A stretch of DNA of 64,000 bases from Posidonia oceanica (lineage: Eukaryota > Streptophyta > Magnoliopsida > Alismatales > Posidoniaceae). The notes below the pieces were generated by a model. It ran no database searches. It was not told the DNA's origin and saw only the letters and a list, made by a program, of their open reading frames with translations. Every line of letters starts with the position of its first letter. Within the stretch, counting starts at the first letter, position 1. Positions 45,225-57,435 of the stretch are shown piece after piece. Location of the stretch: positions 47,254,001 to 47,318,000 of the forward strand of contig JAZBRS010000035.1 in the NCBI GenBank assembly GCA_037176725.1, in the 5' to 3' direction. Both the position numbers and the translations under genes were made by a program.

Positions 45225-45930
45225 ACCCGGTTATGCTCTGGGGATCTTTCTGCTGGTTGCTTTTGCTTTATTTGTTCGATTGTGCTCCGGGCTTCTTTGC
45301 TTTAGTGTCCCGGTTATGCTTTGGGGATCTTTGCTTTGGTGTCCCAGTTATGCTCCGGGGATCTTTGCTTTGGTGCCCCGGTTATGCTCTGGGGATCTTT
45401 CTTTGATTGGTTTGCTTTGTTATCCTGGTTGTGCTCCGGGGATCTTTGCTTTGGTGTCCCGGTTATGCTCCGGGGATCTTTCTTTGATTGGTTTGCTTTG
45501 TTATCTCGGTTGTGCTCTGGGGATCTTTACTTTGGTGTCCCGGTTATGCTCCGGGGATCTTTTGGCTGATTGGTTTTGCTTTGTTATCCTGATTGTGCTC
45601 CAGGGATCTTTACTTTGGTGTCCCAGTTATGCTCCGGGGATTTTTCTTTGATTGGTTTGCTTTGTTATCCCGGTTGTGCTCCGGGGATCTTTGCTTTGGT
45701 GTCCCGGTTATGCTTCGGGGATCTTTCTTTGATTGGTTTGCTTTGTTATCCCAGTTGTACTCCGGGGATCTTTGAGATTGGGGTTTGCTTTGTTATCCCG
45801 GTTGTGCTCCGGGGATCTTTGAGATTGGGGTTATTTTGCTTTGTTTGTCCGATTGTGCTTCGGGGTTTGCTTTGTTTGTCCGGTTGTGCTCCGGGGCGTG
45901 CTTTGTTGTCCGATTGTGCTCCAGGGATCC
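45225..45930. repeat. Array 3: about 18 units alternating 34 and 49 bp
   Basis: Core CCCGGTTATGCTCCGGGGAT with CTTTG fill. Spacing of successive CGGGGATCT cores is 34, 49, 33, 49, 34, 45, 34, 49, so the array has an 83-bp higher-order period. Open plus frames over it (45280-45980) are by-products. Confidence 0.88.
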
Positions 45931-46462
45931 TTCTGATTTGCCGAGGGGATTGCCCAAGGGGGGCGGAAATAAAAACATGACATGCCAAGGGGATTGCCCA
46001 AGGGAGTCGAAAATAAAGCATGACGTGCCTAGGAGATGGCCCAAGGGAGTCGAAAATAAAACATGACGTGCCTAGGGGATGGCTCAAGGGAGTCGAAAAT
46101 AAAAACATGACGTGCCTAGGGGATGGCCCAAGGGAGTCGAAAATAAAAGCATGACATGCCTAGGGGATGGCCCAAGGGAGTCGGAAATAAAAACATGACG
46201 TGCCTAGGGGATGGCCTAAGGGAGTTGGAAATAAAAACATGACGTGCCTAGGGGGTGGCCTAAGGGAGTCAGAAATAAAAACATGACGTGCCTAGGGGAT
46301 GGCCCAAGGGAGTCGGAAATAAAAACATGACGTGCCTAGGGGATGGACCAAGGGAGTCAAAAATAAAGCATGACGTGCCTAGGGGATGGCCCAAGGGAGT
46401 CGAAAATAAAGCATGACGTGCCTGGGGATGGCCCAAGGGAGTCGAAAATAAAGCATGACGTG
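45931..46462. repeat. Array 4: about 12 units of 43-46 bp
   Basis: The unit is GTGCCTAGGGGATGGCCCAA, then GGGAGTCGAAAATAAAACAT, then GAC. The array breaks exactly at the LTR start of element C after GACGTG. Confidence 0.9.
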
Positions 46463-49400
46463 TGTAGACACCCCATTTTGACAGGCTGAATCAGTGGAAT
46501 CCTTCTGGTGGTTTCTGAACCTTAACCTAAACCCAAAACCACATCCTTCTCTTCAAAACAAACCCCAAAACCAAACCTAGAATCACACCTATTTCCTAAA
46601 CCCAAAAGCCATCCAAAAAACATAGGAAAATCCATCCTTTTCAACCTAGAAAGTCCTCCAAAAAGTCCTTAGAATCTCCCACCAAAACTACTCCCGAAAA
46701 CCCTAGAAAACCTAGGTACAACCACCCTTTTTTAAGATCCAAAAATCCTTCCAAAAACCTACCAAAATCCCACTTCAAACCCTAGGTTAAACACTAGAAA
46801 TCCTAGGTCACACACTCACTCAATCCCACTTCAATTCCAAGCCTTTATCCTCCCCATCTCTCCAAATTATCCTTTTCTCTCTCCAAAATTATCCTTTTCT
46901 CTTTCCTCTTTATCCTCCTTCTCATTCTCCTTCTTTTCCTCTCCTTCTTTCCCCTATTCTTGCTGGGCAATGGGCCCACCATATGCATCTTTCCTACCTG
47001 TATTTTATTTATATTTTTATTTTATTTTTATCTTATCTCTTGATTTTCTAATATTTAATTTCTTTCATCCCCTCTCTTTCTTTCTCTCTTTCTCCATTTC
47101 TTTCTTTCCTTCTTCCTCTCCTTTTCCTTTCTTCCACTAAACTTTTAAAACTCTAATTAAAAAGGGAAAACACAAGAAGAAACAAATCAAAGCCTTAAGA
47201 AATAATTAAAAAAAAACTTAAACAAACAATTAAAAAGAAAAATCCAACTAAAAGCAACTAAAAACTAAGAATGCCATCCAAAAAATATAAAACAAGCAAA
47301 AGGAAAAAGCTATAAAAAACAAACGAAAGAAAAATATAATCAAAACAAACAAAAAGCAAGAACCCTCTTAAAAATAACAACAATCAAAAGTAAATCCTAA
47401 GAAAGAAGAAACAATTAAAAAACCCTAGGATAAGTAATTAAAAAATCGATTAACAAATCTAAAGAAACAATTAAAACTTAAAACAATTTAAAAGACTTAA
47501 TTAGAAAAGAAAAGGAGGAAAAAACTTAACAAGAAAAACTTAACTTAAAAATAATTAAAAAACTTAACAAACATTTAAAACAAACCTTAAAAAAACAATT
47601 TAAAGAAAACTTAAGAAAAATCATAAAAACTAAAATCAAAGCTAAAACCCCCTCTCAATCCTAATTAACTAATTAAAAAACAATCCTTTAAAACTTAATT
47701 AAAAATCTTAACTTAAAAATAACTATTCTAAAATATTTCCAAATCTTTTTTTATTTTATTTCCAATCTTTCTTCTTCTTCTCTTTCTTTCTCCTTTCTTT
47801 TTTCCATTCTTCTTTTTTTTCTTTTCTTTAGTCCGATCCGGCCCACTCCTGCCTTCTCCCCTCCTTTCCTTCTTTTCTTTTTTTTCTTTCTTTCTTTTCC
47901 CGCAAACCTCAGCCCAGCCCACCTGCCTGCAGCCTTCCTCCTCCTTCCCTTCCTTCTCTTCTTCCTTCTTCTTCTGCCTTCTGCTCCCGCGAACTGTAAT
48001 AGCTTTCCCCCTCGGTTTTAAATCCGGATTTTCCCCCTCCATCAGATCAGCAACAGCACCCCTCTGCTCTCACACCCTCTCTTAGCTTTCCCATCCTCCT
48101 CTTCGGCGGCATTAATCGCGCGTCGCCTCGCTGGTCTCCCCTCAGCACCAGTCTTCCCCCTGCGCCTGTGGAATTTGAAATCCACTGCTCACGCTCGTCC
48201 CCAGCCAGCCTCTGATGAAACCGGCATCCACACCATTCCTCCAACACCTTTCGCCAGCTGAGAGAGAACCTGAGAGAGCGTCAGAGCCAGCAATTCCCCC
48301 CTCCTTCCTCTGAAAGTCCCAGTTTTCTTCTCCCAGAAACCAGACCCATCTCCACCTCCCAAACTCCAGCAAATCCATCCCCAATTCACGCCCTATCACC
48401 CAGCTTCCACCTCCACTCTTCCATGACCAGCATCCACCTAGATTCAGCCCAAACACCTCCATTCTCCTCCACAGAACCCATCTCCACCTTCCCCCAGAAT
48501 TCCCCGCACTGCAGATCCCAAAACTCTCCCCAAATCTTCCCCAGAACTCGCCTAAACCCTAGCTTTCCAGACCCCCCAGCCTTCAATCCATTCACTCACC
48601 ACAGTCCCGACCATCCACAACAAACACCTATCTCCATTTCTGTCCAAAATAAACCAAACTTGCCAACTCCCTCCACAGCCTTTCTCAGTGCAATTCGAAC
48701 ACCCCATCACCTTCACCGAACACCCAGCAACCTGCCAGAAGCCTCCGCTCAGCCCGAGGAGCAACAGAACGCTCCCCCCACCTCCGACAGACTCTGTTGC
48801 ACCCAAAGATCGCGTCCTCCTCCTCCGGCCCACAAGCTCGCACCTGAGCATCCAGAAAGCTCCGGAGCATCGACTGGAGCTGAATCGGACCCTCGCGAGC
48901 CGCCGGGAACACCTGTAGCAGCTGGACCGTCACCGTCGACCTCTGCTCAGACCACTGACGTCGGGGGAGCGCACCGGCCATCCAAAAAGGTACTTCTTCG
49001 CCTCCTTAGCTTAGTTTTCTTCCTCTCTCGCTTCCCGACCCATTAGAATAGGGTTTCATCCCCTGTCGCGCGAAGTCGCCTCCGTCGCTGACCTGTCTTC
49101 TCCGGCGAGCTCGCTGCGCGCGATCCCGTCTCCGGCCCACTCGTCCCTTGCCGATCATCCTCCGAGCATCATGGAGGTTCCAGGAGTCCATCCCCGTCCT
49201 CCGTTTCCGCCAGGGATGCCTCCAGCCTCCGGTCTGCTTCCAGAATCTCCTGTAGAACTCCGTCGTCTCCTTCGGTCTGCTCCAAGCTTCGTCACGGCTC
49301 GCCGACCATCCTCCGGCCTCCAGGGATGTCCGGCGTAGCTCGGCAGCCCATTAGTGCCGTCTGATCGCGCTTCTTCTTCGGCCAGAAGCTCTGCAAGTTC

Positions 49401-50289
49401 TCAGCTACAGTGTTTTTAATTTAATAATGTCGTACGTTTCGCTTGCGTTTTATTTTTCTGTTAACTTATGAATTTTACCATGAAATTGCATTTCTACCTT
49501 GCTGTTTTATTTATTTACTTTCCAGTCCAGCCACAGTTTAAGTTTCATTTAAATATGAATAAAAATCATATAAAATTGCATAAAAAACATGTAGTTTCGT
49601 TTATTTGCATGTTAGTCCAGCTGTAGTTAAAAAATTTTAGTTTTCTTTTAGTTTTAGTCCTGCTCTTTATTTTTATTGCATGTTAGTCCTCTGCAGTTCT
49701 CAGCATTTTATTTTTCTTTAGTTTCAGCCTAGATATTTATTTTTATTGAATGTTGGTCCTACTGTAGTTTAAATTACTTTGCTATTTCTTAGTTCCCAGT
49801 CCAGTAGTTATTTTATTTTGCATCTAAGTCCTCTAGTTGATAAATGTCATTTAAATGCCTGTTTTTACTTTATTACATTGCTTTTTAGTCCTACTGTTTA
49901 TTTTATTTGCAAATCAGTCCTCTGTTCAGTTGTTAAATTCATTTAATTTCTTATTTTACCATATTGCATTGCACTTTTATCCTATCTTCTTTTACTTTTG
50001 CTATTTAGTCCTCTGCATGCATGCACAGCATCATTTAATTGCATTTTTTCATATTAAATTGCATTTTAGCCCCTGCATGTTTTAAAATTACATTTTAGTC
50101 CTCTGCATGTTAGAAAAAATCATTTAATTGCATACTTTACCATATTAAATTGCATTTTAGCCCCTACATATTTTTAAATTGCATTTTAGTCCCTGTATAT
50201 TTTTAAATTGCATTTCAGTCCTTTGCATGTTTAGAAAAATCATTTAATTGCATATTTACCATATTAAATTGCATTTCAGACCCTGCATT

Positions 50290-50495
50290 TCTTTGCATTT
50301 GCATCCAGACCCTTAGGTTTTCAAAAACATTGCATTTAGGTCCCTAGATTTTCAAAAACTTTGCATTTAGGTCCCTAGTTTTGCATTTATTTGCATCCAA
50401 GTCCATAACTTTTCAAAATCATTGCATATAGGTCCCTAACTTTTCAAAAACATTGCATATAGGTCCCTAACTTTTCAAAATCATTGCACTTAGGT
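50290..50495. repeat. About five tandem 36-bp units in LTR C
   Basis: Units of GCATTTAGGTCCCTAG/AACTTTTCAAAA(A/T)C with small changes. The same words in inverse orientation occur at 40600-40850. Confidence 0.8.
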
Positions 50496-51249
50496 CCTTT
50501 TCTGCATTTTTGCATGCATTGCACCCATGCATCTTTGCACTTAGCTTTTTTGCACACTTTTAAGCACTTTTAGCTCCCATGTATGTGGGAGGACCTGTTC
50601 TGCACACCCTTAGGACCTCCTTTACAATTAGATCCCTTCTTCTCCCCTGGCCCTTGGGCCTTCTGTCTTGAAGCCTGGATATCTTCTAATCGGACCGCTG
50701 GATCTTTGCAACCAAGTTACCTGGATCACCTCGGTGGAGCGGACTCCTACGTTGACTAAGTTTATCTCTGATCAGGCCTCAGATCTCCAAGGTAAGTCTT
50801 TCTGAACTCCTGCACAGTATCTTTATTGCATATCATTTGCATTGCATGCATTGTTTTTGCGCCGTACTTTCCGAGCATGTAGATTAGGATTTCCTCTTCT
50901 TGCCTATCAACTCTACTCCATCTTTTCGCGTATTGTTAGTATTTTTGGGTTGAGTTCTCCTTGGATTCACTATTGATTGCGACCTTCTTCCCCCTTTTCC
51001 ACGATCTGCTTGCACCGCGAGCTTTTGACAGCGTGCGAGACACATCGTGGGACGGTTTAGTGGGAAATAGTCACAGAATAGTGGTGATCCCTCTGCTTGC
51101 TTTCTTTCCCTCTTGTAGGTCTTCACACCTGCATTGCGTGGTCCTTAAGTAGTGTTTGTTCTCACACTTACACTGCTTGCCTCTCCTTACTTCTCTTGCC
51201 CTTCCCCTTTGCATGTTTTTCATCTGCATTGCATGGCTTTTACAATGTT

Positions 51250-51557
51250 TTGTTTTACTTGTTTCTTGCATTGTTTTGTGTGCCTCCTTTGTTTCTTTCA
51301 CTGTTTTGCGTGCCTGCTTCGTTTTAGGCACCGTTTCGCGTGTCCGCTTTGTTTTGGCATCGTTTTGCGTGCCCGCTTTGTTTCTTTCACCGTTTCGCGT
51401 GCTCGTTTTGTTTCTTACACCGTTTTGCGTGTCCGCTTCGTTTTTGGCACCATTTCGCGTGCCCACTTTATTTCTTGCACCGTTTTGCGTGCCCGCCTTG
51501 CTTCTTGCACTGTTTTGTGTGCCGACCTTCGTTTCTTGCACCGTTTTGTGTGTTTGA
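51250..51557. repeat. VNTR of about ten 31-33 bp units in LTR C
   Basis: Unit core CACCGTTTTGCGTGCCCGC followed by TTTGTTTCTT. The minus strand reads as a basic 10-11 residue peptide repeat. The E LTR has only about four such units (39650-39790). Confidence 0.88.
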
Positions 51558-52260
51558 CGTTATTTTCCCTTGCATGTCGCTCGCATTGCCTGGTTTTACC
51601 GCTGTTTTGTTTTATTGCCTGCATTTGCATATAGAGCAGTGATGCTTACTGCCTGGAGTTCTCACGAACCAGGGTTCGCCTGGTTTGGAACACAGACAGC
51701 GTTGCCGAGCGCTTAGATTACACGTTTAATTCCTTGCATGCATTTCCATCACTTAGAGCACACCTATGAGCATCTAATCAGGCATTCATGGCACTTAGGC
51801 ATTTAATGTATGCATTTCCCTACGTATGCGAGCGTAAGCCTAGAAAGATCGATTCTCGGGCGTGTCGGGGGTGCCTAACACCTTCCCTGCACGTAACAGG
51901 AGTCCTTGCCCTTTCTCTTGGCCCGTAATGACCATATTGCCCTTATCCTAGGCACGAGTCACATCTTTTGCATTCCATTGCATCTCTTTTCTTTTGCATT
52001 GCATCGCATTACATCTTTTGTTTGGTTTTGCATGTTTATTCATGCATTTCCTCGGTTTTCCTTGTCTCCCGACTTAATAGACACGGTAGCGACTCTGATT
52101 TGTCTTATCTTCTTCTTTTCTTTCCTTTTTTCCTTTTTTAAGTGTTTTCGAGTTAAGTCTTCCTTCTCGGACACAGCCGCTAATAGTGAACCTGATTCTA
52201 ATCGGTGCACACGAGCTTTGGCAGTGTGCATGGACGATCTGAACACCGAGATTACTACAG

Positions 52261-52591
52261 TGGCAACTCCGCTGGGGATTGACAGACTCCGGCTTTCGCT
52301 TCTGGCTTTTCGCTCGCTTGCTTTTGCATCTTTGCTTGCCTTTGTGTCTTTGTTTGCCTTATGCCCTTTGCCTTCCTTTTGCTGGCTTGCCTGCCTGTTT
52401 GCTTTGCCTAGCGAAGTCGACAGTGGCGACTCCGCCGGGGAGACTAGACTCCGGCTTTCGCTTTTGGCTTTCTCACCGCTTGGGTTTTGCTTTCTTTGCC
52501 TGCCTTGTGCCTTTGTCTGCCTCTTTTGCCTATTTTGTCTGCTCTTCTGTGCCAACTCCTAGCGAGTCGCATTGTGGCAACTCTGCTTAAG
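52261..52591 (+). other. Element C primer-binding site in three tandem versions
   Basis: TGGCAACTCCGCTGGGGA at 52261-52278 adjoins the LTR end; TGGCGACTCCGCCGGGGA at 52424-52441 and TGGCAACTCTGCTTAAG at 52575-52591 follow after 163 and 151 bases. The first two are followed by the same GACTCCGGCTTTCGCTT stretch, so the unit was tandemly duplicated. Confidence 0.82.
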
Positions 52592-53766
52592 TTTTGCACC
52601 CCCTTTGCCTTGGCTTGCTCTGTTATTTGCTCTACTTTGTCTGCTTTGGCTCTCTTGCTTGTTTACTTACTTTATTCTTTGCTCTGCTCTTATTTGTTTT
52701 ACTGCTTACCTGTCTTTACTTTCTTTACCTGTTGGCTTATTACTGCTTTATTTCTTGCATAATGCATGTCTACATACTTGTTTGGCAACAATAGATGCTT
52801 TTTGACTGATGAATGCTTCTTTTACTCACTTGCTATGCCACTACACACGCACATGTCCTGTATATATGCCTTTTGATATGATGAATGCTTTCCCTTCATT
52901 GTTATGCTCACAAACACCTGCACATGCCATGCACTTGCCTTTTGCAGTGATGTATGTTGTTTGCTGCCATATTTGGTTGATTTTCTTCCCTTTTGCACAT
53001 GCCATGTCTAAGATAGTAGAGATTGATTGCTTTCCCTATGGCTAACTAAAAATGGCAAGTAAAAAGATGTTCTAGGAGCAACTAGAGACCTCAACAAACC
53101 TGCACCCCCCTTTGAGTTAATAAAACATGCAAGATAAAAAACTCTAATCATTTGCAAAAGCATCATATAGGGCATGCATCCTCTCATTTGAGTCCACCTA
53201 TTAGTCTGCGAAGGATGGTTCCGACCTCTTGTTCCACTGCTTTTGGCATGGCCCAAGTCAGTCGGTCTGTCCTCCCTTGTCCATGGGTCGTGTCGGTGCT
53301 AGTGGAGGGTACTACCCACGCTTTGGCGGGGTCAGGGCCACCAACGCACTACCCTGTTATTACCTGAGCTTTGGCTAGGATTTGGACAGGGGACCTGTTT
53401 TTTTTGACCTGAGTCGGTGACCCGTACACCTGTGAGTACCCGAAGTAGGCTACCTACTAGGATACACTAGATTGGTGAGGGAGAGCATGCTAGAAAGCAT
53501 ACATATCATTCATGCCATTTAACTTAACTCATTTGCATCTTTCTTTCAGTTTCTAATCCCTATTTGTTTCTGTTTGTGTCAGCAGTGATCGGTAAGCGAG
53601 TTCCCTTGCTGGAGCTTGAGTACTGTTCCCTACTGATACCCCTGTTGCGACCTTTGTTCGCGACCATTCCCCTTCTGAGCTATCTGCCTTTGCGACGATA
53701 GCTCCTACTAGGACTCGCCCTATTCTTCCTTGTCGCAGTCCTATCCTAACGCGCTCTCGGTCAGCA
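52592..53766 (+). other. Element C leader
   Basis: No gene. It is T-rich up to 53050, then similar to the E leader. Possible splice acceptors TTCTTTCAG (53549) and TGTGTCAGCAG (53585) have matching sites in E. The frames at 52279-53045 are low complexity, Leu/Cys-rich. Confidence 0.6.
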
Positions 53767-56130
53767 ATGGCCCAGTACATTAGTGAGCCTCCTCTTACTC
53801 TTTCCATGGAGGGTGTTTCCGCTTCGGCCCCTCCGGTTGCCCCTTCAGTTCCTTTTGTGCCTCCTCTAACGCCAGGGTTTCCCCCTGACGCCTATGGTAT
53901 CTCAGTTCGTCTCGGGACATTGGCAAACATCTGCCCCTCCGAATCCGGTCGCCGAGTCCATCTTGATGACCGTCACTCGCGTTCTAGAGACGCCTTTGGC
54001 CCCTCCTTCCCAGGGATATGTCACTATCGACATCCCTTCAGCCACTGCTGTGACTCTTGCTGTAGGACCTGTTTCTCCCAGACAGTCTGTGTCTGTGCCA
54101 CTTGCTTCTCGTCCCTTGCTGGCACTGCACTTCAACGTTCCCGCTGACGGGATGCCTGAGGCACAGTACCAGCACCAGATGGAGCTCACCCAGAGACTGT
54201 AGGACATGGCTCTATCGGTTCATCCCCCCTTCACTCCTGTCGCTCCTGAGGTTCCCCTACGGCCAGTTCTTGCATATCATACTTTTGCCACTACACCTCC
54301 ACCTCGACCATCGTCTCAACTGCTTACGGTTCCGACGATGCGAGCCCGATTGCCTCCTCCCACAACACGACACATAGCACAGCATGCACCTCCGCCCCCT
54401 GTGGCCAGTCCTTTAGGTTGGCTAGAGCACAGTACCCCACTGGCTCACTGTCTGGCACCCTGCCTGGGCAGCAACTGATGCTCCAGTACACTACACCTTC
54501 CACTGCACAGCATGTCATTTACCCTCCTCCCCTGCATCAAGTCTAGAACCCTGCATACATTCCAGCATACACTGTTCCAGCGCACGGATACGCTGGCCAT
54601 CCCATTGCTCCACCAGGCGATGCTATGGTAGATCCGGAGGAGCACTTAGGTGCGACCCACTCGGCGTATACTCCTATCGATCCCTCTCTTGCAGCAGCAA
54701 ACCCAGACCCTATCAATAATAGGATGGACGTCTTGGAGATGGCACTACGACTAGTGCAGGGTTCTGAGCACCAGACCTACCAGTTCCGGGACCTCTGTTG
54801 CTTTCCAGAGGCGGTACTCCCTCTGAAGTTTAAAATCTCGGACTTCGACAAATATAATGGTAGAGGCTGTCCCGTAGCACATCTGAAGGCATATTGCGGT
54901 GATCTCGCTCAGCTTTAGGCAGACGAGAGGTTGCTGATCCGCCTGTTCCAGAAGAGCTTGACCGGGCCGGCACTCAAGTGGTTCACCTCACTTGATATGT
55001 TAGCCATCAAGACTTGGAACGACCTCAATCAAGCGTTCCTGGAACAATATTCCTTCAACTTCGACTTGGTCCCAAAGCATGCGGACCTGGTCGCAACCAA
55101 GCAGAATCCCAGCGAGCCGTTCGGGGAGTATGTCGGCCGCTGGCATGCCCTTGCTTCACAAGTCCGAGATAGACCCTCTGACGAGGAGTCTATTGAGATC
55201 GTTATCAAGGGGGCGCAGCCATCTCTCGGGGCACTGCATAGTATTCAACCTGTCACTACTTTTGCAGCACTAATCCGAGCTGGAGCGTGCATGGAGAGTT
55301 CGTTGCGGAGTGGCAACTTCCCTGCTCTCTTTGCGTTCGCTAAGCAGGTCGCGATCAGTAGTAACAGCGCCAACAACAGCACCTCCAACAACAACAGCGG
55401 TAGCAACAGCAACCGTCCCAAGAAGAAAGACTCTCCGAAGACCATTGTTGCATTCGTCGATTCTCCTACTGCGCCTGTTCACCTGCCGTCTCGGCTTGCC
55501 CCAGCTCAGATGGTGTATGCTCCTGCACCTAGGAATCTACCTACACCACAGATCACTACCACTGCTCGACCGGTCTATCCCGCCGCACCGGTTCAGCAAG
55601 GCTCATACCCGAGGCAAAGACGGCCACCCACTGAGAAGCGGAAGTTCGCCCCACTGGTGGAACCACTCACGGCCATTTTGCCAAAGGTTGCATCACTCCT
55701 GAGATTCCCGGAGGTTCGCCCGCCCCCAAATCCCTTGCCGCATTGGTATAAGGCGAACCTCTTTTGCAATTTCCATCGAAGCGTCGGGCATTTGACGGAC
55801 AATTGCTTCACCCTGCGGAATGCTATTTAGGACTTCATCGAATCGGGAATGATTGTGATCGACACGCACGAGGCATCCACTCATGCACCCACTCATGCAC
55901 CTACTCTTTCATCTGTTCCCCCTCATTCTAGCATCGTCTGCCAACCTCTACCAGAGCACTCTTATTCGGGAGGTGCGGGAACCTCAGGAATTCACTCTCT
56001 TTTCCCCTCTGAGCCTACTACATCTGTGGTAGACCCTTCTAAGCTTATCTCTGATATCTCTGAGCCCTTTCCTGTTGATCTTTATCTCATGGCTGTTGTC
56101 GGCTCCGAGTCGGGAGTTCACATGATCTGA
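53767..56130 (+). pseudogene. Element C gag
   Basis: Starts at ATG 53767 (MAQYISEPPLTL), matching E at 37099. A shift near 53890 moves the reading to another frame until about 54480, after which the first frame resumes (54625-54918: capsid start with RDLCCFPEAVLPLKFKISD; 54931-55830: LTGPALKWFTSLD, NDLNQAFLEQYSF, Asn-rich spacer, knuckle FCNFHRSVGHLTDNC). Stops at 54916-54918 and 55828-55830. Gag forms the particle. The continuation 55849-56130 is a Pro/Ser-rich tail. It leads in the same frame to the protease region. Confidence 0.87.
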
Positions 56131-56364
56131 CCGCGTGCTAGGCCGGAGTGCTCCTTCGCACCCCCTACTGTGCTTCCTCAGGCTCAACCCCCTGTACACC
56201 TCCTAGCTAGGGCCCAGCTTAGATCCCCTGTCCATCTCTTAGGACGGCCCTAGTTAGGATCCCTTGTACACCTTTTAGGCAGACCTCAGCCAACCCCTGC
56301 CTTCCCTCCCCAACAACCTTACCCTTCTCCCCAGTATCCAATAGGCACCCCTGCAACCCCTCCT

Positions 56365-57435
56365 GTGCTCGTAGCACGTGCTCCTGTGGTTATTGATTTA
56401 ACTCAGGACACTCATCGCGTACCATACAGCTACACCACAGAAATGTGTGCGGAAGTAACGCGATCGGGGAGGGTCTACAGACCCTCAGCACCGGTGGCTA
56501 GGCCAAACTATCCAGAACCCGCTATGCCCCCACCCTCTAGCCAACCCATAGCGGACCAGGCCTCTAGCCAACCTGTAGTAGGCCAAACCTCTGCCCAACC
56601 TATAACAAGCCAGGCCTATAGCCAATCCCCTATGACTGTCCCTCTAGAGCTTGCCACCAAAGCCACCCTTCCTACTGCCAAGAAGAACCAACCTAAGGCT
56701 GACATTACCTCCCAGCTTAAGAAGGTTAGAGCCGACATTTCCATTTGGAACCTGATACACACCTCTGCCGAACACCGCGAAGCTTTTCTTCGCGTGTTCC
56801 AAGCTGCCCATGTGTCACAGACTATTGAGCCTTCAGCCTTGGAAAGCATGGTAGGGATGATTATGGAGCCCTACATCATCTCTTTTACAAGTGATGAACT
56901 GCCTCCGGCGAGGATTAATCACAACCAACCCTTGTTCGTCATGGTTCAGTTCAAAAACTTTTGCATTCCTCTCACGTTGGTTGATAACGGGTCATGCCTT
57001 AATGTCTGCCCTTTGCGTACTGCAACAAAGCTCGGATTCAAAGCCGAGGATATCACACCAACTATAAAAGGAATGACAGCTTTTGACAATACCCACCATG
57101 ACGCTCTAGGGATCCTGATTATTCCTCTCGCCATTGGTATGGTCGTATTCGATGTGGAATTCTATGTCGTCGACTTGAAGCCAAATTTTAACTTCCTGCT
57201 TGGGCACCCTTGGCTCCACAAGCATCAGGTCCTCCCCTCGACCCTCCATTGCATGATAAAGTACCACCGTGGTGACGATGTCATTGTCGTCATGGCGGAG
57301 AACTTTGAGAAGGAGCGGATCGAGGCAGTCTCCCCCGTCTCTTCGCAAACCATCCCCTTTGATCCTGAAACCTCTGATGCTTTGTATCGCGTTAATCGGT
57401 GTGAGCCGGTTAACTTCATTCCTGATCTTGAACGC
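56365..57435 (+). pseudogene. Element C retropepsin region, DNG type, truncated by element D
   Basis: An open block with TQDTHRVPY, a Gln/Ser-rich repeat region (QPIADQ, QPVVGQ, QPITSQ at 11-residue steps), the KADISIWNLI helix, protease PLTLVDNGSCLNVCPLRT and FLLGHPWLHKH, and the start of the linker (VNFIPDLER). The coding sequence is cut at 57435 by the D LTR; the last codons of the open frame beyond that belong to D. No internal stop is seen in this block. Confidence 0.87.

Larger units (their letters stand above)
44162..46462 (-). mobile_element. 3-prime non-coding fragment of another E-type element, cut by element C
   Basis: It begins with a PPT next to the LTR and consists of four different tandem arrays in succession. 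It stops within the last array, where the C LTR begins (after GACGTG at 46462). No pol is visible; the remainder of this element would lie beyond C, outside the window. Confidence 0.7.
46463..52259 (+). repeat. Element C 5-prime LTR, about 5.8 kb
   Basis: It starts TGTAGACACCCC and ends ATTACTACA one base before the PBS, so the ends form TGTAG...CTACA. Order: pyrimidine-rich 46860-47130, A-rich 47150-47720, pyrimidine-rich 47750-48000, GC-rich 48000-49400 with a GT site AAAAG|GTACTT at 48990, T-rich 49430-50500 with repeats, VNTR 51250-51557, conserved block 51845-51905, and a leader-like end with TAGCGACTC at 52087. Its first 1.7 kb is homologous to F (62265 on); its 3-prime half to the LTR of E. 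Long frames inside (48423-49046, 51071-51541) are compositional. Confidence 0.85.
46463..57435 (+). mobile_element. Element C: Ogre-like element, 5-prime half
   Basis: 5-prime LTR 46463-52259, PBS, leader, gag and protease in plus orientation, then cut inside the protease-linker coding region by element D at 57436. RT, RNase H, integrase and the 3-prime LTR are not in the window. gag has frameshifts and stops. It is a family member of E (protein and leader similarity along the full visible length). The probable target duplication starts with ACGTG before 46463; the partner is outside. Confidence 0.88.

Noticed and set aside
45280..45980. Plus-strand frames rich in Cys, Gly and Asp
   Set aside because: They follow the 34/49-bp array exactly and have no domain.
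47728..48042. Lys/Glu/Arg-rich minus frame
   Set aside because: Shadow of a pyrimidine-rich low-complexity tract in LTR C.
48423..49046. 207-residue Pro/Ser-rich plus frame in LTR C
   Set aside because: It crosses the putative GT site, is not kept in the E LTR, and has no recognisable domain; GC-rich composition explains it.
51071..51541. Basic repeat protein on the minus strand
   Set aside because: It is the reverse reading of the 31-33 bp VNTR in LTR C.
52261..52591. Possible tRNA genes at TGG-GACTCC sequences
   Set aside because: These are short complements of a tRNA 3-prime end (primer-binding sites); no cloverleaf can be drawn around them.
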